Shown one piece after another: positions 1-8,128 of a stretch of 64,000 nucleotides of DNA. Origin of the DNA: an uncultured Erythrobacter sp. (GTDB taxonomy: Bacteria; Pseudomonadota; Alphaproteobacteria; Sphingomonadales; Sphingomonadaceae). Position 1 is the first letter of the stretch. Every line of letters starts with the position of its first letter. Made by a program: the position numbers and the translations under genes. The notes beneath the pieces are model-generated. The model was not told the DNA's origin and searched no databases. It was given only the letters and a program-made list of their open reading frames with translations. The stretch lies in NCBI RefSeq assembly GCF_958304185.1, contig NZ_OY284433.1:2046001-2110000 (forward strand), in the 5' to 3' direction.

Positions 1-314
1 TCCTCACCCCGTCCGCCGCCAAGCGCGTCGCGCTGATCGCCAGCAAGCAATCGCGCCCCGCGATCCTGCGGCTGGCTGTGGAAGGCGGGGGCTGTTCGGG
101 CTTCCAATACAAGTTCGACTTGGCCGATGGGCCCGAGGCTGACGACTCCATCTCGGAAACCGATGGCGTGAAACTGGTGGTCGATTCCGTCAGCCTGGAT
201 CTAATCGCGGGCAGCACGGTCGATTTCGTCGAATCGCTCGGCGGCGCGGCCTTCAAGGTCGAAAACCCGCAAGCGGCCGCCGGCTGCGGCTGCGGGGCGA
301 GTTTCGGGATTTAG
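1..314 (+). CDS. erpA: A-type iron-sulfur carrier protein (ErpA/HesB family), 5' end missing
   Basis: The reading frame is open from base 3 and enters the window already inside the gene (LTPSAAKRVALIA...), so the start lies upstream. The fragment is about 103 residues, nearly a whole HesB/IscA domain. It has the first conserved cysteine in EGGGCSG and the C-terminal pair in GCGCGASF. A-type carriers bind a [2Fe-2S] or [4Fe-4S] cluster through these three cysteines and pass it to apo-enzymes in the cytoplasm. ErpA rather than IscA or SufA is inferred from the single-gene context; no isc or suf genes are in view. Confidence 0.88.
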   Translation, partial: LTPSAAKRVALIASKQSRPAILRLAVEGGGCSGFQYKFDLADGPEADDSISETDGVKLVVDSVSLDLIAGSTVDFVESLGGAAFKVENPQAAAGCGCGASFGI

Positions 315-352
315 GTTAGACCCGCGCGGCGCTTTGAGGCATCAGAGCGGCC

Positions 353-1147
353 ATGAAAATCGCCACCTTCAACATCAATGGTATCAAGGCGCGCCTGCCG
401 CGCTTGCTCGAATGGCTGGAAGAAACCCGCCCGGCGGTCGCCTGCTTGCAGGAGATCAAATCGCAGGACGATGGCTTCCCCGCCGCTGATATCGAGGCGC
501 TGGGCTATTCCGCGATCTGGCACGGGCAGAAGAGCTTCAACGGGGTCGCCATCCTGGTCGACACGGCTGCGGGCTACACCCTTACCGAAGTGCAGCGCGG
601 TCTCGGCATCCCGGGCCCGAACGAGGGCGACGAGGAACAGGCGCGCTATCTCGAAGCGGACGTCAGCGGTGTGCGCGTCGCATGCCTCTACTTGCCCAAC
701 GGCAACCCGCATCCGGGGCCAAAATTCACCTACAAGCTGGCGTGGATGGACAAGCTGCGTGCGCGGATGGCCGAAATCTGGGCGGAGGAAGTGCCTGCCG
801 TGGTGCTCGGCGATTTCAACGTGATTCCCGAGGATGACGATGTCTGGTCTGTGAAAGCGATGGCGGGTGATGCGCTGATGCAACCCGAATCGCGCGCCGC
901 CTATGCGCGCTTCCTCACCGATGGGTGGACGGACGCGCTGCGCACCCACAATCCGCGCGGGGGTGTGTGGACCTATTGGGACTATCAGGCGGGCGCCTGG
1001 CAGCGTGACCACGGCTTCCGGATCGACCACATCCTGCTGTCACCCGAATGCGCGGACAGGCTGGAAGCCTGCGGCGTCGACAAGGCGCATCGCGGGCGGG
1101 AGAAGGCCAGCGACCACGCGCCTGTTTGGGTGAAATTGCGCGGCTGA
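353..1147 (+). CDS. xthA: Exodeoxyribonuclease III (XthA)
   Basis: This 264-residue protein of the endonuclease/exonuclease/phosphatase fold repairs abasic sites and trims damaged 3' ends. Visible catalytic motifs are N7-N9 in FNING, E34 in LQEIKS, the GDFN block near residue 152, RIDHIL, and the terminal SDHAPV (D254, H255). Length matches bacterial ExoIII. It begins 38 bases after the Fe-S carrier on the same strand, and ends tail-to-tail with the cell-wall hydrolase, with repeat copy A filling the gap. Confidence 0.95.
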   Translation: MKIATFNINGIKARLPRLLEWLEETRPAVACLQEIKSQDDGFPAADIEALGYSAIWHGQKSFNGVAILVDTAAGYTLTEVQRGLGIPGPNEGDEEQARYLEADVSGVRVACLYLPNGNPHPGPKFTYKLAWMDKLRARMAEIWAEEVPAVVLGDFNVIPEDDDVWSVKAMAGDALMQPESRAAYARFLTDGWTDALRTHNPRGGVWTYWDYQAGAWQRDHGFRIDHILLSPECADRLEACGVDKAHRGREKASDHAPVWVKLRG

Positions 1148-1167
1148 CCTAACCAATAGGTTGCCCC

Positions 1168-1237
1168 CGGCCCGCAGGGCCGCAAGGGCGACGGCCCGCC
1201 CGCAGCCGCTCGCCCGAAGGGCGAATCGCGGCGAGGA
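1168..1237 (-). repeat. Structured intergenic repeat, copy A (partial)
   Basis: Read on the minus strand this begins at the base after the cell-wall hydrolase stop codon. It shares TCCTCGC, GCTGCGGGCGGGC and GTCGCCCTTGCGG with the copies near 18.7 and 54.5 kb. The first hairpin of the full element is missing. The second (TCGCCC-TTC-GGGCGA), third (GGGC-CGTC-GCCC) and fourth (CGGCCC-TGC-GGGCCG, 1168-1182) are perfect stems. It occupies most of the space between the convergent xthA and hydrolase genes. Confidence 0.75.
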
Positions 1238-1885
1238 TTATCTATAGAAAATATGCGTGTCGATCTGCGCCAGCCGCGTCTTGGTGCGGCTCCAGCTCGG
1301 GCGGACGTAGCGGGCGTGGAAGAACACGGCATTGCCCGCTTCCGATTCCCACAGACCCTGATGCGCGATTTGCGCGACAGCGACGGCGCGATCCCACGCG
1401 GCGGTGCCGGTGCGGATGGCGGGCATCCGGCTTCCGCGCATGAAGGAAAATTGACCCGGCTGGGCGACAACGCCGCAATAGGAACGCGGGAAGCGGCCAT
1501 CTTCGGTGCGGTTGATGATCACCTGCGCCACAGCCAGCTGGCCCGCCAGCGGCTCACCGCGGGCTTCGAAATAGACCGCGCCAGCAAGGCAGCGCAGCTG
1601 TTCGTTCATCGGAGCGTCGGTATCAACCATGCCGACCAGCTCCGTGAGCGATCCGGCTTCGGTCAGCGTCGGCGATGGCGTCTCGGCGGGGAGGGGTTGC
1701 ACCACCGGCTCGGAGACGAAGCTGATCGCTTCAGGGACGAGCTCGACCTGTTCGGCCAAAGCGGGGAGAGTGGGCTGATCCGTGGCGGCTTGCGCCAGTG
1801 CGGCGGCATCGCGGCCGCTCGGAAACATCGTGGTTGCGAAAGCCAGCCCGGCAATCGCGACAATCGTGGCAGTCTTACGGCGCAT
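1238..1885 (-). CDS. SleB-type cell wall hydrolase
   Basis: The 215-residue protein starts with a basic N-terminus and hydrophobic segment (MRRKTATIVAIAGLAFA), a signal peptide or anchor. A Hydrolase_2 domain from about residue 98 carries CLAGAVYFEARGEP, AVAQVIINR, and a GQFSF motif, the signature of SleB/CwlJ-like peptidoglycan hydrolases. The glutamate in YFEARGE is the likely catalytic acid. It probably acts on periplasmic murein. It is monocistronic, with no strong ribosome-binding site visible upstream of the ATG. Confidence 0.82.
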   Translation of the reverse strand: MRRKTATIVAIAGLAFATTMFPSGRDAAALAQAATDQPTLPALAEQVELVPEAISFVSEPVVQPLPAETPSPTLTEAGSLTELVGMVDTDAPMNEQLRCLAGAVYFEARGEPLAGQLAVAQVIINRTEDGRFPRSYCGVVAQPGQFSFMRGSRMPAIRTGTAAWDRAVAVAQIAHQGLWESEAGNAVFFHARYVRPSWSRTKTRLAQIDTHIFYR

Positions 1886-2077
1886 TCAATCTACAAATTG
1901 GGCGGTGAGCGCGCACAGTCGCAGGCGGGAACCTTATCCGGATGAAATCGGGATGTGGGGGTTCAAAGAAGCCTGCCGGCCGCTCCCCGTCTGCGTGCTG
2001 TAGGTTACGACCGAATTGCCGCCCTGCCAGCCTGCGCGAGGAATTGAGCGGGGCCGATAGCCACCTTGCCCTTTACG

Positions 2078-2419
2078 TCAACGCGAATCGTTCAACCCTG
2101 CGACGAACCGTTCGGGATCCGCGATGTCCACCTCAATAAGCCACATATCCCGGTCCTGAGCCCGCCTGCGGGCCAAATACTCGGCAAATTCCTGTGAATT
2201 ATCAGCGTTTTCCTGCTTTGTGGCAATAAAAAGGCGCGAACCATCCCGTTGCGGCATCCTTTCGTAAAGCACAGCGGCCTCCCCGCGACACAGCATTACC
2301 AAGAGGATCGTCCCCGCATCCTGCTCCCCCTTGGCGAGCACCGTGCCATAGCCACCTTGCGACTCGGCGAGACGGAGGATCGCGCTGGCTTCGAGATGCG
2401 CGGGGAGCCGACCTGTCAC
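2078..2419 (-). CDS. DUF1491 family protein
   Basis: This 113-residue protein belongs to the alphaproteobacterial DUF1491 family, recognised from GRLPAHLEASAILRLAES, AKGEQDAGTIL and LYERMPQRDG. Function is unknown. I chose the GTG at 2419 because the conserved domain starts directly after it and it begins one base after the upstream thioesterase stop. An in-frame ATG at 2449 would overlap that gene by 29 bases. It is the last gene of a leftward ptsN-thioesterase-DUF1491 series. Confidence 0.72.
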   Translation of the reverse strand: MTGRLPAHLEASAILRLAESQGGYGTVLAKGEQDAGTILLVMLCRGEAAVLYERMPQRDGSRLFIATKQENADNSQEFAEYLARRRAQDRDMWLIEVDIADPERFVAGLNDSR

Positions 2420-2420
2420 A

Positions 2421-2909
2421 TCACAATCCGGACGGGCCGTCAGCGGCATAACCCGGGAGGCTGGACAGCGCGATGCGGCTGCGCATGAAGGTGCCGGTGC
2501 CGCGTCCGATCTCGTCACCTTCCTCGTCCACCAGCCGCGCTTCGGCGACGAACACCCGGCGACGACCACTGACCCAGCGACCTTCAGCGGTGACGGTTCC
2601 GGCGCGCACCGGCTTTGAAAAGAACAGATTGAAGCTGGTGGTCAGCAAGAAGCGATCAGTCACCAGCGAATTGGCGGCGTAGAAGGCCGCATCGTCGAGC
2701 ATCTTGAAATAGATCGTCCCATGCGCCGCGCCGGCCGCGTGGTAATCTTCGGGCGTGACGGTGAAGGACAGCCGCGACTGCCCCTCACCCGGAATGTTCA
2801 GGCTGCTAGCAAACTTCGCGTTGACCGGGGCCGAGGCATAGAGCCGCTCCAGCGCCCGGTAGTGCTGCTGGGCCCCACTCGCCGAAGGAAATCCGTCACT
2901 TCCGGGCAT
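2421..2909 (-). CDS. PaaI-like hotdog-fold acyl-CoA thioesterase
   Basis: At 162 residues this is one hotdog domain. The core is YHAAGAAHGTIYFKMLDDAAFYAAN, with the helix-preceding HG and the acidic D typical of PaaI/4HBT thioesterases, followed by strands TTSFNLFFSKPVRAGTVTAEG and FVAEARLVDEEGDEIGRGTGTF. It should hydrolyse a CoA thioester in the cytoplasm; the substrate cannot be read from sequence. It sits 16 bases downstream of ptsN and one base before DUF1491. Confidence 0.8.
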   Translation of the reverse strand: MPGSDGFPSASGAQQHYRALERLYASAPVNAKFASSLNIPGEGQSRLSFTVTPEDYHAAGAAHGTIYFKMLDDAAFYAANSLVTDRFLLTTSFNLFFSKPVRAGTVTAEGRWVSGRRRVFVAEARLVDEEGDEIGRGTGTFMRSRIALSSLPGYAADGPSGL

Positions 2910-2925
2910 GGAAAATCGGCGCGGA

Positions 2926-3387
2926 TCAGGCCGCGGTGCGCAGGAATTGGTTGGTCAGCAGCGCATAGGCTGCATCGGTATCAGGCGCATCGGCGAGCAT
3001 CTGGAGCATCGTCTCGTCCCGCGTCAGGCGCGAGATCGCAGCCAGCGCGTGCAGGTGCGTCGCCCCGGCGTTCTCGGGCGAGACCAATCCGCACACCAGC
3101 GACACCGGGCGCGCGTCGGCGGCCGCAAAGTCGATCGGTGTGTCGAGCCGGATCACTGCGAGCGACGGGCGGCGGATATCCTTCGAGCGGCAATGCGGGA
3201 TCGCCACCCCGCGCCCGAACCCAGTGCTGCCCAAGGCTTCCCGCGCTTCGAGACTTTCCAGCACCTCGCCTTCATCCAGCCCGTAAGCCGAGCTGAGAAG
3301 CTGGGCCATTCGGGCCAGCACCTTGGGCTTGGTATCGAGCCGGGCGAAGGCAATCGCCTGCGGTGAGAGAGCCAGGTTGACGTCCAT
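2926..3387 (-). CDS. ptsN: PTS IIA-like nitrogen-regulatory protein PtsN
   Basis: This 153-residue EIIA-Ntr domain has the phosphorylated histidine H65 in GVAIPHCRS. It is the terminal acceptor of the nitrogen phosphotransferase chain and acts by protein-protein contact, for example on potassium transport and stringent signalling in other proteobacteria. The start at 3387 (MDVNLALSPQ) gives the usual family length; an in-frame upstream start would add 22 arginine-rich residues not expected in the family. It lies downstream of hpf, a pairing common in proteobacteria, though a 160-base gap separates them here. Confidence 0.9.
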   Translation of the reverse strand: MDVNLALSPQAIAFARLDTKPKVLARMAQLLSSAYGLDEGEVLESLEAREALGSTGFGRGVAIPHCRSKDIRRPSLAVIRLDTPIDFAAADARPVSLVCGLVSPENAGATHLHALAAISRLTRDETMLQMLADAPDTDAAYALLTNQFLRTAA

Positions 3388-3547
3388 GCTTGTGCAAATC
3401 CCGATTGCGAGCGCGCGTGGGTGGCGAAAATCCGGGCCGGCCATGCTTTTCAAGGCACCGCCGGGTCGGGGCGAAACCCCTCCTGCTTCCGCCGCCTGAG
3501 CCTTTGACGTGCGGCTTTCGCCCTTACGGCAACCGCCACATCAGGCC

Positions 3548-4114
3548 CTATTTCGGCTCCACCCATCCGATAGAGCCATCGGCGCGCCGGTAAACCATAT
3601 TATGCCGTCCGGTGCCAGCGTTTTTGAAGAACAGCGCTCCGGTGTTCCTGAGGTCGAGCATCATCACCGCGTCCGCAACGCTGGCGGTGGGGATGTCGAC
3701 GCGGGTTTCGGCAATCACCAGCGGGGCATCGGCCACCACTTCCTCTTCCTCGTCTTCCTCGACGGCGAAGATTGTGTAGGCGGCTTCTTCTTCCCCGCGC
3801 GCGTGGTCGGCCTGTTCATGGCGGTCGGTCAACCGGCGCTTGTAGCGGCGCAGCTGCTTTTCAATCTTGGCCATCGCGTCGTCGAAGGCGACATGCGCAT
3901 CATAGGCCGAGCCTTGTGCTTTCAGGATCAGGCCCTGCATCACGTGGGTGACGATGTCGCAGCTGAAGGCGCCCGCGGGGGCTTTGCCAAAGGTCACGTG
4001 GCTGGAGATCGCACGGTCGAAATACTTGTCGACGACTGCGCCGAGCCGGTCAGCCGCATGTTCCTGCAAGGCTGCGCCGGTGTCCATCTGGTGGCCCGAA
4101 ATCCGAATATCCAT
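3548..4114 (-). CDS. hpf: Long-form ribosome hibernation promoting factor
   Basis: The 188-residue protein has an N-terminal S30AE domain (MDIRISGHQMDTG to about residue 105), an acidic linker (EEDEEEEVVAD), and the C-terminal dimerisation domain with VMMLDLRNTGALFF and RADGSIGWVEPK. Long-form HPF binds the 30S decoding site and pairs ribosomes into inactive 100S dimers. The ATG at 4114 is supported by GGGAGGA about 9 bases upstream. The neighbours are ptsN downstream and dnaQ 63 bases upstream. Confidence 0.93.
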   Translation of the reverse strand: MDIRISGHQMDTGAALQEHAADRLGAVVDKYFDRAISSHVTFGKAPAGAFSCDIVTHVMQGLILKAQGSAYDAHVAFDDAMAKIEKQLRRYKRRLTDRHEQADHARGEEEAAYTIFAVEEDEEEEVVADAPLVIAETRVDIPTASVADAVMMLDLRNTGALFFKNAGTGRHNMVYRRADGSIGWVEPK

Positions 4115-4177
4115 GAAGTGTAGTCCTCCCGTCCAGGTTGAGGAGCCCAATGTAAGGCGATGAATCGCGCTGAGGCT

Positions 4178-4882
4178 TCACCGCGTCCAGATCGCCTCAG
4201 CAATTCCGGCGATGAAGGCGCGGTGACGTTCCAGCTCCTCCGGGCTGGCAACATGAAGGCGTGGTTCGCGCCGGGGCTTGTCGGCAGAAGGCCGGTGCCA
4301 GGGCGCGTTGGTTGTGGGCAGGGCCGCAAGGCCTGCGCCAGAATCGGCCGGCGCGAGGCCGAGCCCGATCTGCCGCCCGCCGGTGAGTTCGACATAGACC
4401 TGCGCCAGCAATTCGGCATCGAGCAGCGCGCCGTGCTTGACCCGGTGGCTCCGGTCGATCCCGTAACGGGTGCACAGCGCATCGAGGCTGAGCTTGGCGC
4501 CGGGGTGCTTCTTGCGCGCGAGGGCGACGGTATCGACCATCCGGTCAAGGCTGATCGGCGCGCGGCCCAGCAATTCCAACTCGTTGTTGAGGAAACCGAA
4601 ATCGAACCCGGCATTGTGCGCGACCAAATCGGAATCGCCGAGAAATTCGAGCAAAGCGTCCGCCGTTTCGGCAAAACGCGGCTTGGTGGCGAGGAATCCG
4701 GCGCTGAGGCCGTGCACCCGCTCAGCCTCGGGCGGCATATCGCGATCTGGGTTGAAATAGGCGTGAAAGGTGCGGCCCGTTTCGACCCGGCCGATCATCT
4801 CGATACAGCCGATTTCCACCATGCGGTCCCCTGTCTTGGGATCGAGTCCGGTGGTTTCGGTGTCGAAGATAATCTCGCGCAT
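4178..4882 (-). CDS. dnaQ: DNA polymerase III epsilon subunit (proofreading exonuclease)
   Basis: This 234-residue DEDDh exonuclease shows motif I (FDTETTG, D7 and E9), motif II (HNAGFDFGFL, D94) and motif III (H150 and D155 in VKHGALLDAEL). It removes misincorporated nucleotides within the replicase core. A tail after about residue 190 should contact the alpha subunit. The ATG at 4882 puts the exonuclease fold at residue 2. It follows coaE by 63 bases in the cluster that runs away from the putative origin. Confidence 0.94.
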   Translation of the reverse strand: MREIIFDTETTGLDPKTGDRMVEIGCIEMIGRVETGRTFHAYFNPDRDMPPEAERVHGLSAGFLATKPRFAETADALLEFLGDSDLVAHNAGFDFGFLNNELELLGRAPISLDRMVDTVALARKKHPGAKLSLDALCTRYGIDRSHRVKHGALLDAELLAQVYVELTGGRQIGLGLAPADSGAGLAALPTTNAPWHRPSADKPRREPRLHVASPEELERHRAFIAGIAEAIWTR

Positions 4883-4945
4883 TGGGCGGACTATCCTCCC
4901 ATGTTCGGGCACTTGCAAGGGGTGCTTGCAATCAAATTGCAGCAA

Positions 4946-5530
4946 TCAGAGCGCGGCAATCAGCGCGGCGACCTGCGCGCGGGTTTCTTCCAAGCTGGTG
5001 CCGGTGTCGATGACATGATGCGCGCGGTCGCGTTTGTGGGTGTCGTGGAGTTGCAGGCCGAAAATATGGGCAAATTTCTCCGGCGTCATACCCGGTCGGG
5101 CGAGGACGCGGGCGCGCTGGACGGCCTCAGGCGCAGAGACGACGACGATCATGTCGACCGCCTCGTGCCCGCCCTTCTCGAAGAGCAGCGGGATGTCGAA
5201 CACGACGGCACGTTTGTCGTGGTGCTGCTCAAGGAAGGCGGCGCGCTTGGCGGCGACGGCGGGGTGGACGATGGCCTCCAACCGCGCGAGCGCCGCTTTG
5301 TCGGCGAAGACCTGCGCCCCAAGCCGTTCGCGATCAACGCCCTCCGGCCCAGTCGATCCGGGGAAGGCGGCTTCAATCGCCGGCACCAGCTCCCCGCCCG
5401 GCCCCTGCATCGCACGGACTTCGGCATCGGCGTCGAACACCGGGATCCCCGCCTCGGCAAACATCGCCGCGACGGTCGATTTGCCCATGCCGATGCTGCC
5501 GGTGAGGCCGATGATTTTCGGGCGAGTCAT
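4946..5530 (-). CDS. coaE: Dephospho-CoA kinase
   Basis: The 194-residue P-loop kinase phosphorylates dephospho-CoA, the last step of coenzyme A synthesis. The Walker A motif GSIGMGKST lies at residues 11-19, followed by FDADAEVR (the family's DAD motif), VDRERLG and VFDIPLLFE. Its ATG overlaps the aroE stop in an ATGA tetranucleotide at 5527-5530, so translation is probably coupled. Confidence 0.95.
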   Translation of the reverse strand: MTRPKIIGLTGSIGMGKSTVAAMFAEAGIPVFDADAEVRAMQGPGGELVPAIEAAFPGSTGPEGVDRERLGAQVFADKAALARLEAIVHPAVAAKRAAFLEQHHDKRAVVFDIPLLFEKGGHEAVDMIVVVSAPEAVQRARVLARPGMTPEKFAHIFGLQLHDTHKRDRAHHVIDTGTSLEETRAQVAALIAAL

Positions 5531-6384
5531 CGGGTCAGGAGCGCACGCAATTCGGCGTCGTGTTCGCGCGGGGGCGGGGCGCCGAAGAAATGCTCGAAGG
5601 CGGTCGCCGCCTGTCCGATCAGCATGGACAGCCCGTCAATGGTGCGATGGCCCTTGGCGCGCGCACCTTGCAGGAACGGCGTGTCGAGCGGGGCGGTGAC
5701 GATATCATAGGCGATGCTGCCCGGCGGCGCATGGCTCCAGTCGAAGGGGAGGGGGGGCTGTCCCTGCATCCCCAGCGATGAGGCATTGATCACCAGATCG
5801 AGGCACCCTTCGCGGTCATCAAAGGCAAAATCGGTCGGATTGGCGAAGTGCGATAGGGGGATCGCGTGATGCTCGCCCTTGGGGGCCAGTTCATCGAGCA
5901 GCGCCCGCGCCTTGCCCGGATCGCGCCCGGCCACCACCAGCGTGAAGCCCTTGTCGGCCAGCGCGGTGATGATCGCACGGGCCGCGCCGCCGGTGCCGAT
6001 GATACGGGCCATGCGGTAGTAGTGCGTCTCTGCCAGATCAGCCTTGAGCGGCTCCAAGAACCCGCTTGCATCGGTGTTGGTGCCGGTCAGTGCGCCACCG
6101 TCATTCGGTAGCACCGTGTTGACCGCCCCGATCGAAGCCGCAGGCGGCGCGATCCGACCCACCAGCTCCATAACCGCCTGCTTGTGCGGCATGGTGACAT
6201 TGCACCCGCGCCACAGCGGATCGCCGCGGCGGCTTGCGAGATATTCGGCGAGGCCTTCAGGCGTGACATAGCAGGCACGATAGTCCGCTTGGATTCCGAG
6301 CTTGGCGAGCCAGAAACCGTGGATCGCCGGGGATTTGGACTGGGCAATCGGATCACCGATCACCTCGGCATAGGCGCGGCTCAT
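5527..6384 (-). CDS. aroE: Shikimate dehydrogenase
   Basis: This 285-residue enzyme reduces 3-dehydroshikimate with NADPH in aromatic amino acid synthesis. The substrate-binding SKSP is at residues 16-19, catalytic K68 in NVTMPHKQ and D105 in GTNTDASGF. The NADP-binding glycine motif is IGTGGAARAI. The ATG at 6384 overlaps the maf stop (ATGA); a longer in-frame extension upstream is only a shadow of maf. Confidence 0.94.
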   Translation of the reverse strand: MSRAYAEVIGDPIAQSKSPAIHGFWLAKLGIQADYRACYVTPEGLAEYLASRRGDPLWRGCNVTMPHKQAVMELVGRIAPPAASIGAVNTVLPNDGGALTGTNTDASGFLEPLKADLAETHYYRMARIIGTGGAARAIITALADKGFTLVVAGRDPGKARALLDELAPKGEHHAIPLSHFANPTDFAFDDREGCLDLVINASSLGMQGQPPLPFDWSHAPPGSIAYDIVTAPLDTPFLQGARAKGHRTIDGLSMLIGQAATAFEHFFGAPPPREHDAELRALLTR

Positions 6385-6974
6385 GCGATCAGCACTCCTT
6401 CCTCGCGCAATGCCGTCAGCAACGGGATGAGCGGCATCCCGAGCACCGTGAACTGGTCGCCTTCGATCGCCTCGAACAATTGCACCCCCGGCCCCTCGAT
6501 CCGGAACGCGCCAACGGTGTGGCTTATAGCGGGCCATTCAAGCTTCAGATAATGCGTGATAAATTCATCCGAGAGTTCGCGGACATGCAGGCGCGCGATG
6601 CTGGCATGGCTCCATTCGCAGCCCCCATCGCGGACCAAAGCCGCGGCAGAGTGAAGCTCCATCACCTTGCCCGAGAAGAACCGCAGATGCTCCCCCGCTT
6701 CCTCGGCCGTGCGCGGCTTATCGAACCGACGACCCTCCGCGACCACCAGCGAGTCCGACCCCAGCACCAACGCCTCTGGATGCAGCGCCGCGACAGCCGC
6801 CGCCTTGGCGACCGCCAGTGCTTCAGCCACTTCGGCAGGCGCGGCACCAGCCAACCCCGCCTCGACCGCGCGTTCGTCAATATCGGCGGGGATGCTCTCG
6901 TAAGCGACACCAGCCGCATCGAGCATCGCCCGGCGCGAGGCGGATTTGCTGGCGAGGATAAGAACCTTGCTCAT
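6381..6974 (-). CDS. maf: Maf-family nucleoside triphosphate pyrophosphatase
   Basis: At 197 residues this is a full Maf/YhdE-type protein. The N-terminal ILASKSASRRAML motif and LGSDSLVV (base-binding aspartate) identify the family, which hydrolyses non-canonical or modified nucleotides. It overlaps ppsR at its start and aroE at its end by 4 bases each. The order DUF299-maf-aroE-coaE-dnaQ is the same as next to the Caulobacter origin. Confidence 0.92.
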   Translation of the reverse strand: MSKVLILASKSASRRAMLDAAGVAYESIPADIDERAVEAGLAGAAPAEVAEALAVAKAAAVAALHPEALVLGSDSLVVAEGRRFDKPRTAEEAGEHLRFFSGKVMELHSAAALVRDGGCEWSHASIARLHVRELSDEFITHYLKLEWPAISHTVGAFRIEGPGVQLFEAIEGDQFTVLGMPLIPLLTALREEGVLIA

Positions 6975-7816
6975 ATCGGCTTCCCCACCCCGCCTTCGCT
7001 CGCAGGCTTGCGCTCGCGCTCCTGCGCCAGACGGATGATCGCCGCCGCCGTCTCTTCAATCGAGCGGCGGGTGACGTCGATCACCGGCCAACCATTATCG
7101 CCGAACATCCGCCGGGCATATTGCAGCTCGGCCTTCACGCGGTCATTGTCGACATAGGCGGTCTCGGTCGCTTCATTGAGCGATAACAAGCGGTTGCGGC
7201 GGATTTGCACCAGCCGTTCGGGTGAGGTCGTCAGCCCCACCACCAGCGGGTGCCTGAGGCCAAACAGCGCCTTGGGCGGCGGACTTTCGACCACCAGCGG
7301 GATGTTCGCCACCTTGTAACCCCGGTTCGCCAGATAGATCGAAGTCGGCGTTTTTGAAGAGCGCGAGACTCCCACCAGCAGGATATCGGCCTCCTCCCAA
7401 TCCTCATGCGCCAGCCCGTCATCATGGGCGATGGTGTATTGGATCGCGTCGACGCGCTTGAAATAGCTCTCGTCCATCATGTGCTGACGGCCGGGGCGGC
7501 CATGCGCCTCCTGCCCGAGCTGCGCCTCCAGCGCCGCCGTCACCTGATCAAGCACCGGGACGGCCGGCAGGCCGAGATGGCGGCAATGCTCCTCAAGCCG
7601 CTTCCTCGTCTCGGGGTTCACCAGCGTGTAGAGCACCAACCCCGGATGCGCAGCGAGATCGGGCACGATCCGGTCGAGATGCTGCAACGAGCGCACCATC
7701 GGCCAGAAGTGGCGGTTCACGCTCGGGTTATCGAACTGGGCAAGCGCCGCCTTGGCGATCATTTCCAGCGTCTCGCCGGTCGAATCCGATACAAGGTGGA
7801 GGTTGAGTCGGTTCAT
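6971..7816 (-). CDS. ppsR: DUF299 pyruvate,phosphate dikinase/PEP synthase regulatory kinase-phosphorylase (RP001 homologue)
   Basis: This 281-residue protein starts LNLHLVSDSTGETLEMIAKA and has the P-loop-like GVSRSSKTPTSIYLANRG near the middle, both diagnostic of DUF299. Family members phosphorylate with ADP, and dephosphorylate by phosphorolysis, a threonine of PEP synthase or pyruvate phosphate dikinase. I chose the ATG at 7816; the 12 in-frame residues before it do not look conserved. It is the first gene of the leftward operon and faces hemE across the putative origin. Confidence 0.92.
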   Translation of the reverse strand: MNRLNLHLVSDSTGETLEMIAKAALAQFDNPSVNRHFWPMVRSLQHLDRIVPDLAAHPGLVLYTLVNPETRKRLEEHCRHLGLPAVPVLDQVTAALEAQLGQEAHGRPGRQHMMDESYFKRVDAIQYTIAHDDGLAHEDWEEADILLVGVSRSSKTPTSIYLANRGYKVANIPLVVESPPPKALFGLRHPLVVGLTTSPERLVQIRRNRLLSLNEATETAYVDNDRVKAELQYARRMFGDNGWPVIDVTRRSIEETAAAIIRLAQERERKPASEGGVGKPI

Positions 7817-7960
7817 CACGAGTGCCTGTGGACAGATGGGCGCATAAACCACGGCAGGGTGCAGTGGACAAGCTGGGGAGCATTTTTCATGCCCGCTCCC
7901 AGCCTTTTCCTCGGGCTATTTGCGCACACGGGACAAGTTTTGTCGACAGTCTGTGAAGAG

Positions 7961-7969
7961 TGGGGATAA
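7961..7969 (-). promoter_or_regulatory. DnaA-box-like 9-mer
   Basis: On the minus strand this reads TTATCCCCA, one mismatch from TTATCCACA, near the centre of the ppsR-hemE gap. Confidence 0.5.
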
Positions 7970-8060
7970 AGCCAGCTTGACGTCCAATCCATGCGGATTC
8001 GGTGGGGGCTTGGGGCCAACAGGAAACAGGGGAGAGTCCGGCAGGGCCCGGTAATTCCCG

Positions 8061-8069
8061 CTATCCACA
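8061..8069 (+). promoter_or_regulatory. DnaA-box-like 9-mer
   Basis: CTATCCACA, one mismatch from TTATCCACA, 22 bases left of the AT-rich block. This is the best plus-strand candidate in the interval. Confidence 0.55.
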
Positions 8070-8090
8070 GGGCCAACAGACTCCATCAGT

Positions 8091-8120
8091 CCTTTTATAA
8101 TTTGTTTTGATTTGTTTATA
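8091..8120. other. AT-rich block, candidate DNA unwinding element and hemE promoter region
   Basis: The stretch holds TTTTATAATTTG followed by two further T-rich runs, in surroundings that are about two-thirds GC. It directly abuts the DnaA-box-like cluster, as an unwinding element should. TATAAT at 8096-8101 could also serve as a -10 for hemE, but I see no convincing -35. Confidence 0.45.
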
Positions 8121-8128
8121 GGAACCCT

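Larger units (their letters stand above)
7817..8128. other. Putative chromosomal replication origin (oriC) between ppsR and hemE
   Basis: This 312-base interval is the largest gene-free gap in the window. It holds four sequences close to the DnaA box TTATCCACA: 7827-7835 (minus, 7/9), 7863-7871 (minus, 7/9), 7961-7969 (minus, 8/9) and 8061-8069 (plus, 8/9). It has three GANTC methylation sites (7996, 8034, 8079) and an AT-rich block at its right edge. Genes on both sides point away from it. The same hemE/DUF299 interval is the Caulobacter crescentus origin. No full CtrA box (TTAA-N7-TTAA) is visible. Origin function is inferred. Confidence 0.75.

Noticed and set aside
1886-2077. Possible small gene or RNA between the hydrolase and DUF1491
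   Set aside because: Short frames here have no ribosome-binding site or plausible composition, and I see no stable fold or promoter pair.
4160-5710. 516-codon plus-strand frame
   Set aside because: Antisense to dnaQ, coaE and aroE, all of which have intact motifs on the minus strand.
7941-7949. TGTCGACAG as a further DnaA box
   Set aside because: Only 6 of 9 positions match TTATCCACA on the minus strand; not counted.
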